64,000 bases of DNA from Flammula alnicola (lineage: Eukaryota; Basidiomycota; Agaricomycetes; Agaricales; Strophariaceae): assembly GCA_015499995.1 (NCBI GenBank), contig JADNRV010000026.1, positions 310,001 to 374,000 of the forward strand. Direction: 5' to 3'. The notes beneath the pieces are model-generated. The model was not told the origin of the DNA. It did not search any database and saw nothing but the letters and a program-made list of their open reading frames with translations. Below, one piece after another: positions 16,074-27,250 of this stretch; within the stretch, counting starts at the first letter, position 1, and each line of letters starts with the position of its first letter. The translations under genes were made by a program, and so were the position numbers.

Positions 16074-16790
16074 TTAGATAGCAGAACGGGCGGCACTGAA
16101 AGCAGCGCCGACGGAAGCAGGGGAAGTCGAGGGGTTCCAGTTGGACCCGGAGGGGACGACGTAGTTGCTTCCGAGGTCGTGGCCGGTGAATCCGAAGTCA
16201 TCAGTGGACAGGGAGCTGTCAGAGGAGACGATGTCGCTGAAGTGGCTGGCAATGCTGGTGTCGAAGCCAACGTGGCGGCCGGAGGTACGGCGCAAGTCAT
16301 CGCTGAAGAGACCAAAGCTTGCGTGGAATTGTTCGAAAACAACAGTCTGGGTCTCAACCTCGCAGATCTGCTCGGTGATGATACTATTATAAACGGATCA
16401 GATAATTGAGCGCATATACTAAAGTGGGGCCTAAAACGAACCGCTTGGCCATCTCCTGGATGACGAGGAGACGTTGCTGGATAATTTCGATGGACTCGCT
16501 GTGGCAAACGAGTTCTTGGGTTTGAGTGACGACGGTCGTCTCGGAGAAGGATCCGACGAAGTTGTCCGAGCCGTAGAAGTTGTCGAATCCAGAGAACGAC
16601 GAGATTCCGCCGTAGTTGTCGAAGGAGTAACCACGAGTGGCTAGTAAAGAAATGAATATTAGAATGACTTTCCAGGTTTCGACACAGAAGTAAATAACTT
16701 ACCGAGCTCCTGGTTAACGGGAACAGGCTTGGCGGCAACACCTGCGACGAGGGCAGCGGCGACGGCAATCATGGAGATCTTGGCAAACAT
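16074..16790 (-). CDS. Small secreted protein, function unknown
   Basis: Model complement(16074-16383, 16442-16640, 16703-16790), about 198 aa. MFAKISMIAVAAALVAGVAA is a clear signal peptide with cleavage expected at AAKP. The mature part has a Gly/Phe/Asp-rich segment (GGISSFSGFDNFYGSDNF), then a helical stretch with one Cys in each half (ELVCHSESIEIIQQRLLVIQ and ITEQICEVETQTVVFEQFHA), then LRRTSGRHVGFDTSIASHF and a Ser-rich tail ending SAARSAI. I recall similar uncharacterised secreted proteins in Agaricomycetes; no enzymatic motif is present, and the Cys count is too low for a hydrophobin. The two Cys may pair. A good TATA box and pyrimidine-rich leader suggest high expression. Confidence 0.8.
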
Positions 16791-17002
16791 CTTGAATGAA
16801 TGAGTGGTTGGTTACAAAAAAACTAGAGAAGGGTTTAGGTTATGCACGATAGGAAAGGCAGTCCAAATACCTGCTAAAGAAGTCGAAGTGAAGTTGAAAA
16901 GAGAGCGAATAAAGGCTACCGGGCCAAAAACCTTGAAGAAGGAAGGAAGAACGAAAATGAAGAAGACTGGAAGATGGAGAATATCTGAGTCAATCCTCTA
17001 GG

Positions 17003-17009
17003 TTTTATA
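17003..17009 (-). promoter_or_regulatory. TATA box (TATAAAA) of the secreted-protein gene
   Basis: On the minus strand TATAAAA lies 213 bp upstream of the ATG, followed by a long pyrimidine-rich stretch (CT-rich between about 16980 and 16930). This is typical of strongly expressed fungal genes. Confidence 0.45.
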
Positions 17010-19020
17010 GAAAAATCCGCCCTCTGGAGCGCCGTGTTGCTAGGAAGGATACATGGCTGAAATGTCATCTCGAAATTTCTATTCCGAGTAGTAAAGCACG
17101 CTCTCAGCGTGGACTGTCAGATGTGTGGCCAGCGGTCAGAAGGAGTTTGAGTTTGTGGCGATGGTTATTTTGAGACCTTCAGAGCAATAAATAGACCCGC
17201 CTGAGTGAATTCGTGCAGGTATTGCGGAACTATAGCCGATAACTGTCCCACTAAAAAACAGTAAGACTCCCGGGTAAATCCAAGGAAGGAGCGTACGATA
17301 CAAATTATAGCAAAAAGAGCCAGACGGTGGCTTCAAGTTTAAAGACCCAATGAGCGAATAAAACCGGGCGGGTCCCAACCTTGCAGGCAACGTAGGGAGT
17401 ACCGAGAATAGGCCCCCAGAATTCATGTGCGACTCGGCGCTCAGACTCAGCCATCTCTTGAAACAATTTCGCCAATAATTTATCACAGACATGATGGGCA
17501 TATCGTGAACATATTCTGATGAATAGCAGCCTAGGACAGCGAGCGGCAGAGTCGGTCGGAGGGTACCACGTCATTTTGCTGTCGCCACCATAACGACCTG
17601 GGAGACCGAAAGACAGTCCACTGACAAGTGACCTCGTCCAAGTCAAAACTAGGCGTTGGGCGCTCAGGCCGCCCAGGAGCAATGATGCACCATGGTGTCA
17701 AATGTCGAAGTGTTGTCGAAATGATCCCAGAGTGTACTGGATCGAGACAAAAATAGCGACTCGAGGTTGAAGCTATGGTGTATTATGGACCTCAGGTTTC
17801 AATGACTCCCGTTTGTTTTTTGTAGCCATTCTGCTGAATTGAAACTTGGTGGAAATAGGTGCGATAGACGTAATACCGAGAACAATATGCCGAGGAAGTT
17901 AGACCTCAAGGTTTACTTGACCTGCCGGAAAAAGTCAAGCATGCCAAGCGACCGTGAGGGCGCGCAATGCTATTTCAGGATTCAAGTTGACGTTGAAAGG
18001 ACAATCAATCAAGGCTTCAAGCTGTGCTCGAAGATTTTCTATATATACCATCTATGAGTGAGCGCAAAGAGCACAGGATCTCATTGAAAAAGCATACACT
18101 AGGAGATCTTGCCAGGACTCGCTCACAGCTGATAGAAACAAGCCGATAGTAACTTTGTTCTGGAGGTGCAAAGACGCCTATCTGACTGGCGTTGTTCCCT
18201 ACTCCGGCGACATATAAACGAGTGCTGAATGGGTAGCACCATTCGCGTCGGGTCACAGGCACCAATCAAAAAGACTCGCTCGCAAGCTAGAGCGAGAGCG
18301 TGCCCAATGTTTGACGCTTTTCAGCAAAGAGAGGCTAGAGCTATGTTGGAACGTCGTCCAGCGGTCGTCAGAGTAGGAGATTCAGTCCTATTCAGTCGTT
18401 CAAAGCAAATTCAGAGAACAAACAACGTAAAACTTGATTGGGACTGTTCGGACCGATTCTGTAGCAGTGCAATCTTGACTCCTCCTGGCCGTATACCATG
18501 GCGGCATGTATGCGCTTTACACGACGAGTAAGCCCCACAGTCGCATCCTCGAATCCTGGGTGTTCATCTCGACGTCTTCCATGAGTAGGTTTGGCAATCT
18601 TTCATTAAGAATGAAGGTAGATAGCCCTTCATGCTCCTTCATGTTTTGAGCCCCGACTGATTTTTTGTAACCAGGCCACGATGCACAATGCTTTCCAAAC
18701 GTAAAATAACGCACTCATGCACAGAATAGATCCAGGAGAAATTGATGGATTGATTTGTAGCTCCAAATTCATCGTGCGGTACCCGGATCTGTGGAGGTTT
18801 CTCTGAAAATCGAACAGTACAATAGTACGTGCATTCTCGTAACCCACTGAATCAAGTACAAGCGTAAACGCCTCTTTTCACTCAGCCAATCGAGTTGGGG
18901 TGCGTTTCTACTTTTAATTTCCGAATCTACGATGTTTGACGCGAGGGACAGACAGGTAGAAGCTTCACCTTTGTTGAATTAGAGCGCGGCTTTCTCTTAC
19001 AATTGCTCCTCGGATGCAGT
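17010..19020. other. 2-kb gap without a convincing gene
   Basis: The longest gene-poor stretch outside the transposon block. Open frames such as 17305-17682 (minus, 125 codons) and 18229-18531 (plus, 100 codons) show no known domain, no splice logic and no strong codon bias. The 5' exons of the thioesterase gene probably lie in its last few hundred bases, but I could not identify them. Confidence 0.45.
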
Positions 19021-19530
19021 TCATGGCGGACTTATCTTGTCACTTACGGATACCCTTGGATCGCTTGCTGTTGCCACTAGAGGCCATTTCATGACAGGGG
19101 TCTCGACCGATATCGGGACTTCCTTCGTTCGACCTGCGGGGAGAATAGGAGATGTTTTGCACGCGAAAGCTGTCTTGACTGGAATGGGTGGGTCTTTTAG
19201 CAAGTTTCGCAAAGTGGTTGCTATGCTGACTGAAATGAAATATAGGAAAGCAGCTGGCGTACACGCGGGTTAACTTTACAAACCCAAATGGCGAGCTGGT
19301 TGCCTATGGATGTACGACCAATTCTATTCAAGTTTATTCCTTCTGTCGTGAACTCAATCATGTCTACAGACCACACTAAATATGTCGGGAGATCCTCCTC
19401 ACACGGTGTGAGTGTTGTTTTTGCCCTCAAATATTACCTCAATTTATTCGCAAATAATTTGCAGGAGAACGTAAAGTTCAGTGAAGACGGCGAAACAGTT
19501 CTTGAAGGGCAGGACAAGGATGTTGATTGA
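19021..19530 (+). CDS. Hotdog-fold thioesterase (ACOT13/PaaI-like), 3' exons
   Basis: Acyl-CoA thioesterases of this 4HBT family hydrolyse acyl-CoA thioesters. The visible part starts after an acceptor near 19020 with HGGLILSLTDTLGSLAVATR, the family's HGG motif and central helix. It continues FMTGVSTDIGTSFVRPAGR and GDVLHAKAVLTGM, then across introns GKQLAYTRVNFTNPNGELVA, HTKYVG and ENVKFSEDGETVLEGQDKD. The stop is at 19528-19530. The HGG motif normally sits around residue 60-70, so one or more upstream exons are missing from my model. They may lie at 18700-19000, but no frame there is convincing. It could instead be a 5'-truncated gene. The ALG6 start lies 190 bp downstream on the same strand. 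Confidence 0.75.
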
Positions 19531-19721
19531 CACCTTCGTTCTTGCAGCATGCCATGCCTTACGTAGGGTACTTAGAGAATGCATAGATGCCTTCTATAGT
19601 TCTGTGTCAAAATATCTAATTTGAAAAGTTTAGAGATGAGAGCCTTTATATTCAATGATTTGTTTGCCAACTGTTTCCGCCAAGGTCCATTTGGCTCCCA
19701 CAGCAGCTTGGACGCGCATCC

Positions 19722-22290
19722 ATGGACGAGCTCTCTGCCCTTCCCCCAGAGGTCCCCTGGAAACGTTCAATCCGTAGTCACACCTCGTCCTTGAACCCTC
19801 GCTATGCTCATACCAACCCCAGTCCAACAACGACACGCGCAGAGTCACCGTTTCGCCCAAACAATCTCACCGTCAATACTGATGCGTAAGTTCTTCGACC
19901 ACCAGCTCGTTTAAAGCACTGAAAGGGATGCCTGGACGACCAGAGCACAGACTGACGCGCCTCTCATCCTCGCGCCGACACCACGACGACACCTGCTCGA
20001 AAGCTCTGCAAGTCAACACTGGCTAAACACCCCAGCCTTGTCGCCCACATCCTCTCGACCTGCCACGCCTCAGTATGCATTCACGCAGTCAGCTACATCT
20101 TCGACAACGCACATCCGGCGCCGCTTCTCCTCGACTCATAGGCGGAGCATCAGTGCCGTCCTTGAGAGTGATCAACTCCAGCAACAGGTGCCAAGCTCAC
20201 CAAGCCTCTATGGCAGTAGCATGGGTCGCACAAGTGGGAAAGTATATGAGCCAGAGGAGACAGCGATGGCTAGGCGGTGGATAAGGTGGATGCATAAGCG
20301 TGGCTTCAAGCAGTGGGTTGTACCTGGCATCATCGCTGTGTCGACGTTGGTGAAGTTGGCGATCGGGTTGGGGTCTTATTCTGGTGCGCGTTTTTCAAAT
20401 TCTTATTTCTTAGCTATCGAGCAGACATTTACCACTCTATGTGCGCGTAGGGCAAAATACACCTCCGATGTTTGGAGACTATGAGGCCCAACGACATTGG
20501 ATGGAGTTAACAATCCACCTACCACTGAAGGAGTGGTATACATATGATCTGCCTTACTGGGGCTTGGATTATCCGCCCCTGACCGCATACGTCTCGTGGT
20601 TATGCGGAATCTTGTGAGTAGTCGCAATGTTTTAATGCGCGGCATTTATATAACCATATGGTCCTGCACAGTGCTCACTGGATAAACCCTTCTTGGGTGG
20701 CATTAGACGAGTCTCGAGGGATTGAAACTCCCGAAAGTAAAGTGTTCGTTCGAATGACTGTCGTTATTTTGGATGCCCTGGTGTATGTGCCCGCTTTATT
20801 GATTTTCGCTCAAATATGGCAAGGAAGTCGGTCGAAACGGACACAGGTATGTTCATTGCAACGTTGCAAAATCATGGTATCAATTCTGACTGGTTTGTGC
20901 AGGAACTCTCGCTTTTCACATTGATGCTGCAACCCGCTCTGCTCCTAGTGGATTTCGGACATTTCCAGTACAACTCTGTAATGCTCGGTATGTTCTTCTG
21001 CTAATAGTTGCAATCAAATGCTCATCCACTTTCTGGGCACAGGTTTCACAATCCTTGCAATGAATTTCTTTGCTACTGGGCAAGACCTCCTAGGGGCTTT
21101 CTTCTTCGTCCTCAGTCTTGGGTTCAAGCAAATGGCATTGTACTATGCACCTGCCATCGGCTCATACCTGCTCGCAAAATGTCTCTACCTAGGACATCCT
21201 AACGGGTATGTCGGAACCCTCATTCACACCGTTTATGCCATCTCATTGTTTCAAAATTAGCGAGCGACTTTTAGTTCGGCTGGCTGTTGTCACTGTCTCT
21301 ACGTTCCTTATATTGTTTCTGCCGTGGCTCCCTCCATTCGCTTCTTTTTCCGCCATTCTTCAACCTATAGCGCGAATATTCCCATTTGCCCGAGGTTTAT
21401 TCGAAGATAAAGTCGCTAACTTCTGGTGTGCTTCGAATGTCGTCGTCAAATGGAAGATGTGGGCCTCTAGTAGTGCTCTAGTCAAGCTCTCGACTGCTTT
21501 GACCGCACTGGGATTCTTGCCTGCAGTGGTAGGACTTATCAGATCCGGTGCAACGATGTCGCAATCCGCTGAGCCACCGCTGGCAAAGGGCGCTGAAAAG
21601 CAGGAACCGACGCCATTCCTTCCCCTGCTTCCTTATGCACTTCTTACTTCATCCATGTCTTTCTTTTTATTTTCGTTTCAGGTCCACGAGAAAACTATTT
21701 TGTTGCCCTTGTTACCGATCACTCTTCTACTGTCGGCTGCTCCCGTCGATTCTGCAGTTTATTTATGGGGTGCTTTGGTCAATAATGTGGCTGTTTTTAG
21801 GTGTGTGTTTTTTTCTTCCATTATTTTCGATCATTTTTACTGAATTGTTGTTAGCATGTGGCCGCTCTTGAAAAGAGACGGGCTTGGGGTGCAATACATC
21901 GCCACCCTGTTACTGTGGAACAGGCTAATCGGTTACAACCCCATAAAATTTCCACCTGAATCGTTCATTCAGCTTCTTTCTATGGTCAGTTTCAGTTAGT
22001 TTCTTGTCTTCCATCTAGGGCTATGTCTTAAACCGCTTCCTTTTTAGGCCGTTTATACCGCAGCACTGCTGCTTCACGGACTCGAACTCATTATCCCCCC
22101 GCCGGCAAGGTACCCAGACCTATTCCCAGTCCTTAATGTATTGATTAGTACCCCGGTTTTCGTCCTGACCTGGTTGTGGAGCATCAAATGTGGTATAGAG
22201 GTGGGCTGGGCTCTCGGCGGGCTGGGGACCATTCTCAGCCCCCGGCGGAACGGAAGTCGTCGGAGGATGCCGGTGTGCCGCCTGCAGTGA
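19722..22290 (+). CDS. ALG6: Dolichyl-P-Glc:Man9GlcNAc2-PP-dolichol alpha-1,3-glucosyltransferase ALG6
   Basis: ALG6 adds the first glucose to the lipid-linked oligosaccharide in the ER lumen before N-glycan transfer. The start [20 protein letters not shown] opens a long cytosolic Ser/Thr-rich N-terminus. After it come a TM ([20 protein letters not shown]), the lumenal family signature [40 protein letters not shown], and a multi-TM region ([40 protein letters not shown] with the family's HEK motif). The family C-terminus is at about 22060-22240. At least eight short introns. The current frame stops at 22288-22290. A second frame continues to 22415 through [20 protein letters not shown], which looks like the genuine tail, so one base is probably missing near 22200-22260. 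Confidence 0.93.
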
Positions 22291-22449
22291 ACGGCACTGG
22301 CAGCTACCGCCAGATGGGTGGACGGGCTCTCAGTCTTGGATATGGGCAGACATCGTCGTTGTCTAAAACGAGGGTTTCGCCATCTCCTCTGAGAAGACGG
22401 GGCGACGCAACTTGATTTATTTATTGGATCGATGTATTGTAGTGTAGAG

Positions 22450-22455
22450 CACGTG
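22450..22455. promoter_or_regulatory. CACGTG box between ALG6 and TAM41
   Basis: A single palindromic CACGTG (within GCACGTGAC) lies about 100 bp upstream of the TAM41 start in a 140-bp gap. Likely a bHLH-factor site; function inferred. Confidence 0.3.
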
Positions 22456-22555
22456 ACCAGATAATGAATTAGTTTTTACGGCAGACGAGTGCTAATGCCA
22501 TATTTCAAACTGCTACTACTTACCACCACTTGTCCTACTCGTCCTACTCACTCAA

Positions 22556-23959
22556 ATGTCTCTACTACCCACTGTCGCTCGCAGCGCGCCCCGACGCGCT
22601 TGTCTGCGGGTCATTTTCGTTCGTTCATTCGCTACAGAGAGTGTGACCACGCCCCAACCGTCTCCCGACCTCCCGCCTTTACCCCTCTCCAAAACGAAGT
22701 CTAACAAGCCCCGTCTCTACCCCCACCCTCGCCCAGCCGTCGCCCATCGACATAACACACTGCCGAAGCTTCCACCATCGTTTGGCAAGAACCAACTTTT
22801 GCCAGTTTCCAACTCCACCCGAGCGCTCCTCGAGTCCATTGTCGCAGATTTCGACGCTCCTATTCGGTATGCATTCGCATACGGATCCGGTGTGTTTGAA
22901 CAAGATGGGTACACTGTACCCTCCCCATCTACTCTTGGATCGTCAGTGAAGAATGAGGATCCTATGCTCGATTTCATGTTCGCTGTAACACACCCAGCCC
23001 ATTTCCACTCGATCAATATGCAGCAACACCCCGGTCACTACCCGCTGCACGCCCGACTGCTAGGGTCGTCATACGTCTCAAAGATGGAGGAATTCGGGCC
23101 TGGCGTCTGGTTCAATGCTTATGTCCCAATGAAGGGTGTTGTGCGTTTTCTCTGTTATCGTTGATGCGCTTTAGAAAATTGACAATCGTTGTATATGTTC
23201 CGTTTCACCTGTAGACAATAAAGTACGGTGTCACGACGGTGGACAACCTATGTTCAGATCTGCTGAACTGGAATACGCTATACCTGGCTGGCAGGATGCA
23301 CAAGCCTCTCAGGATCATCAAGGATGACGCGCGCGTTCGGCTGACGCAGCAAGTCAACCTCACTTCGGCCGTGCGGGCCGCGCTGCTTACGCTGCCAGAG
23401 GAATTTACGGAGACGCAACTTTTTGAACGCATAGCTGGCATCAGCTACAGCGGCGACCCACGCATGCTCCTCCCCGCGGAGAACCGCGGCAAAGTGGGCA
23501 ACATCGTGCGCAAGCAAGGGTCGCAGTTCAAGGAGCTGTATCATCGCCTTGTCGTCGGATTGCCAGGTGTGCACTGGCCCATCGAGTCGACGTCTATACA
23601 GCAGGATGTGTCGGCACGTGCGAGATCTGCGCATTTGAAGAAGCTGCCGTCGAACTTGTTGACTGGGGTGAAGAACAATTACTCGAGACGTGCGTTGAAT
23701 CCCGAGTTGGTGGCTGATGAGAGCGCGTATTGGGTGCATCTCGCGGGTGACGAAAACTTGCCGCGGGTACTGTCGGAAGGTAAATTTTCTTCCCTTCCTC
23801 TTTCAAACGCAGTTCGCTGACTTTTTTGCTTCAGAGATGAGCAGGATAGTGAGATACCCTGCAACGATTCAATCGCTGAAGGGTCTCGCAAGTGTCGGAC
23901 TGGGCAAAAGTTTGCGATACAGCACTGCAAAAATCAGCAAATGGTGGACAGGGTCATAG
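22556..23959 (+). CDS. TAM41: Mitochondrial CDP-diacylglycerol synthase TAM41
   Basis: TAM41 (Mmp37) makes CDP-diacylglycerol from phosphatidic acid on the inner mitochondrial membrane for cardiolipin synthesis. Model 22556-23140, 23215-23779, 23835-23959, 424 aa, intact. The Arg/Ser-rich start (MSLLPTVARSAPRRACLRVI) is a mitochondrial presequence. The nucleotidyltransferase core is clear: RYAFAYGSGVFEQDGY, then DPMLDFMFAVTHPAHFHSIN with the catalytic acidic pair, and TIKYGVTTVDNLCSDLLNW after intron 1. Further family blocks are LYLAGRMHKPLRIIKDDARV and GDPRMLLPAENRGKVGNIVR. The last exon has MSRIVRYPATIQSLKGLASV. The short introns have consensus ends. Confidence 0.95.
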
Positions 23960-24373
23960 GACTCGTAGGATATCAGGATTTTGTCTTTGCATTGTCGATA
24001 TTATTGGACTCTTGCCTACATTTACCAGGCGTAGTTCGTGAGCTCGAATATTAATGTGGAATCTGGATATTTAGATGAGATTATTAGCACCGTGTATCAA
24101 GTAATAACACTATATGTACCCTACTCGTATCTAAATCGTATAACTTTTGCTCTTGCTTTTGCTTACAGAAATTAAATTTTTAGGCGTTTTGAGTTGCAGT
24201 TCTGTCTTCATTTCAGGAGATGCAAGTGAAGCTCCGGCTTCTTACGGTCAGCGCAATCGGGTTGTTAAGGCGACGACGGGTAACCGCCAGAGGTGGACCC
24301 CATGTACATAGCGCGTTTCTCGATACCGTAGTGCGACTAGTGTCTCTTTGGAGAGTAAAACGATGTAAAATGT
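23960..24373. other. Intergenic 3' region of TAM41
   Basis: About 410 bp, T-rich in the first half, as expected for a fungal 3' UTR. No feature seen. Confidence 0.5.
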
Positions 24374-24706
24374 TCATGGGATCTGCTCCATAAACACGAT
24401 AATCGACGCGTAGGCTTTTTGCCAGAGGTCCCCATTCATGTCTATCGTCCACGAGTACGCGGGTTGGGACAGGGTGCGCGGGGTCCGGTGGTACTCCAGA
24501 TCGAGTGCTGTAATCAGCGTCTGATGAGAGACGACCCGTGTTCATTCAACATTCATCGGCCACATTTCCTTTACCAAACTCGACTTTCTCTCTTGTCGCG
24601 CTTTCAGTCTTTCTTCTTCCTTTTCTTTCAGGTGCAACGCGGCCTCCAACTTGTTCTTTTTGCTCTTCCAAGTGGCTGCTGCAGTGACCAACTCACAAGC
24701 AATCAT
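24374..24706 (-). CDS. Possible small gene, 92 aa in two exons, function unknown
   Basis: Complement(24374-24520, 24575-24706). The two reading frames join exactly across a 54-bp intron with GTAAAG donor, a TGAAC branch-like site and CATCAG acceptor. The product starts MIACELVTAAATWKSKKNKL, continues with a charged helix (EEERLKARQERKSSL), then TLITALDLEYHRTPRTLSQP, and ends VFMEQIP. I do not recognise a family. Support is the clean intron, the amphipathic helix and a start 60 bp from the divergent NDK-like gene. Against it are its short length and lack of homologue recognition. It could also extend further at either end through unseen exons. Confidence 0.4.
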
Positions 24707-24766
24707 CCAACAGAACAACGAGCGCCCTGTATAATTTTTGTTTAGAATTTTATCAAGTTCGCATAA

Positions 24767-26689
24767 ATGTCCACGTCGCAATCGCACTCACCAGACAGAG
24801 AATATGAACATGAGGAGATCGAGGAGAATTCTGTCACTCCGGAACCCTTGCAGACTTCTACCTCGTCTTCGACGCCTATAACGCGCACTGTCGCGATCAT
24901 CAAAACACATGCGCTCCCACACAGGTTCGAAATCGAAAGGCGCATCCAGGAGGCGAGCTTCGAGGTCAGTCTTGCTTCTGGCATCCGGTGCGCCATGAAA
25001 CGGGCCCGCTCATTTATCCGTGGATATAATTCTGTAGATCGTAAAGGAAAGGCAGATGGAGATCGATACCGAGACCGATCCGGAGACTCTCTATGAGCTG
25101 TTTGGCGAAGACACGGATTCACTGGCTGAGTGAGTGGACGTGCTTTACAGTATTACATAAATCGGATATCCGAGAACCCACTAACCTCTTCTCGCTCTGA
25201 CAGAGGCCCCGTCTGGGTGTACGTTCTCGAGCGGCGCCGCGCGGTAGAAGTTTGGAATACGCTTATGGGGACACGGATACAGAGATTGCGCGGCGCGAGT
25301 CACCCAACTCTCTCCGTGCTCTCTACGGACTCTCCTACCAGCAAAACGGACTCATGGGCTCCCCCGACAACCAGACAGCCGAAATCCAAATCGCGTCTCT
25401 GTTTGCTTCATCGCCACCATTCCCTACTAGCGAGCTGCCTGCAGTCGACGGCAGGTTTGACTCGTTAAGGAGCGTGTCCTCGTCTATACTCGAATCGATC
25501 AGGAGGCCGCAGCGGAGGATGAAGGGTACGCGCCCTCGAGTGTAACAAATCCGTCTACATTGGGCGGCGGCAGCCAGGGCCAGCTCAACGCGAACGGTAA
25601 ACCGCTGTTCAAGGCTCGCCAGTCCCTTCTACGCACGACAAGCCCGACATCGTGCCGCGCACCACCAAGGCAGCGGCCCTGCGCGCCGGCCAGCCAGTGG
25701 AGAAGACACAGAGCAAACCGCGCGCACCGGTATCGAAGGAGCGGCTAGCGCAAACGTTCGCGAATGTTCCTGGACATAGGCGTGCGAGCACGATTTCGGT
25801 AGCGTCGACTGCGCGCCGACTATTGCGCCTAGGATGACGAGGGCGGCGTCCTTGAGGCTGGGCCAGGCGCCTCCTCCTCCTGTGATTAGGAAGAGGGCGC
25901 TGACGGATGAGGAGCAGACGAAGCATGGTCCTGCTAGCACCTTCGAGGGTGTTCCTGGGCATAAGAGGAGAGAGAGTATTGCGGTTGCTTCGGTGAAAGC
26001 TCCGACCGTTGCCCCTAGATTGAACAAGAGCGCTGCCCTGCGCCAACAGAAGGACCAGCTCCTCCTTCATCATTCATGTGTAAGTCCTCAACTTGTTTCT
26101 GTTATTATCAAAGGAACTTGTGCTTATTCTTTCCTTGTATTTTAGTCCGTGCTCCTTCTGCGCCGAAAACCCCGTCCCTGTCGCGTTCATCGTCGAGCAC
26201 CTCTTTGACTCCTGCAAAGCAAGCCCCAGCACGACCTGCGTCTCAAGCTTCCGTCAATGCTACCCCATCTAGATACGCCGTCAGCAAACGTCCTTCCTCT
26301 GTAGCCGCTGTCAAGCCGAAAACTCTCACACCAGCCAACAGCACGTCCACGAAGGCTGCAGCATCCACTGCTTCCAGCGCCGCGGCCTCTGGAGCTACAT
26401 CTACTACACCTGCAGCGAAACCTAAACCTCGCCCAAGTAGCATCGCCGCCCCCAATATCGCGCCAAGGACGAACAGGAGTGCAGCTTTGCGGGCAGCGAA
26501 GCAAGAGGCGGAGAACGCGGCCGCTGCTGCTGCCGCTGCCGCAAGGCGCCCAGAGCGAGCAAGGTTACACCCTCAAGCTCAAAGCCATCCCTGCCTAAAC
26601 TGGTTTCTTTCTCTCCGAACGACGTGTCTTTTCTCTCTTTCCCTTTGTCTTGGTTGGACACGTTCAGGTGGAACAAGTCTATGCGGTGA
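24767..26689 (+). CDS. NDP-kinase-like pseudoenzyme with repetitive Ser/Ala/Pro-rich C-terminus
   Basis: The N-terminal ~220 residues have the nucleoside diphosphate kinase fold of the NME5/7 type: RTVAIIKTHALPHRFEIERR, VKERQMEIDTETDPETLYEL, GPVWVYVLERRRAVEVWNTL, ESPNSLRALYGLS. The active-site motif NxxHGSD reads NGLMGSPD, so the phosphorylated His is Met. It should lack NDP-kinase activity. The C-terminal half is low complexity with four copies of a motif like APRxxRxAxLR; two carry an upstream VPGHRR(A/E)S-type block (about 25760-25860 and 25945-26045). An Ala run sits at about 26517-26542. Introns occur near 24965-25036, 25128-25202 and 26079-26144. Frame breaks needing one extra base lie near 25268, 25812 and 26545, so the stop at 26687-26689 is tentative. 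Confidence 0.75.
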
Positions 26690-27250
26690 CCTAATCGTGC
26701 AAATAATTTTGGTTGAAACCTAGAGCTCGGGTGGTTCGATGTTATGCCACTTCCAGGTTTCACGCGCCGGTCGCCAAGATACTAATATGCCCATATTTTC
26801 CTTGTTTTTCTTTCCTCTTGACTTATTTCTTTCCGTATCTTCTTTGTCTGTTACCCGTGCTCGCATCCTCATCTCTCAAACAAGACATTGGGAAATGTCG
26901 AGTCTTGGGGAGGCGCTATATCTATGCTTTATATACCTCTTTCACGCTCTTTGATCTTTTGTATGAATGGTTATCTGTATGTTCTTGGTTCTTGTCTCTG
27001 GTAGAACTTGTACAGCAAATACACCGTACTTGTTCCTTTCAGCGCCTAAAATTAGCTAGCCGTTGTACTTCCGGGGTCTCGACGCCTTCGGTCACAAGCA
27101 TGTGCAACTACATGTACACAGATGATCGTATCCATATACGTGTCCTACCTGCACGTCGCGCATACATTTGGCCAACACCTAATAGGCGTGTGCTCTATCA
27201 ATCCTCGAAGACCTCCGTTCAGCGACCCTTGAGTCCTTGAAAAAGGCGAA
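26690..27250. other. Intergenic region upstream of the derlin gene
   Basis: About 560 bp, pyrimidine-rich on the plus strand near 26800-26870. The long open frame 26713-27240 shows no recognisable domain and I treat it as non-coding. Confidence 0.5.

Noticed and set aside
17136..17682. Two overlapping minus-strand frames of 121 and 125 codons
   Set aside because: Neither shows a domain or splice structure; both look like chance open frames.
26713..27240. 175-codon plus-strand frame upstream of the derlin gene
   Set aside because: Composition is Phe/Leu/Ser-rich from pyrimidine tracts, with no recognisable domain.
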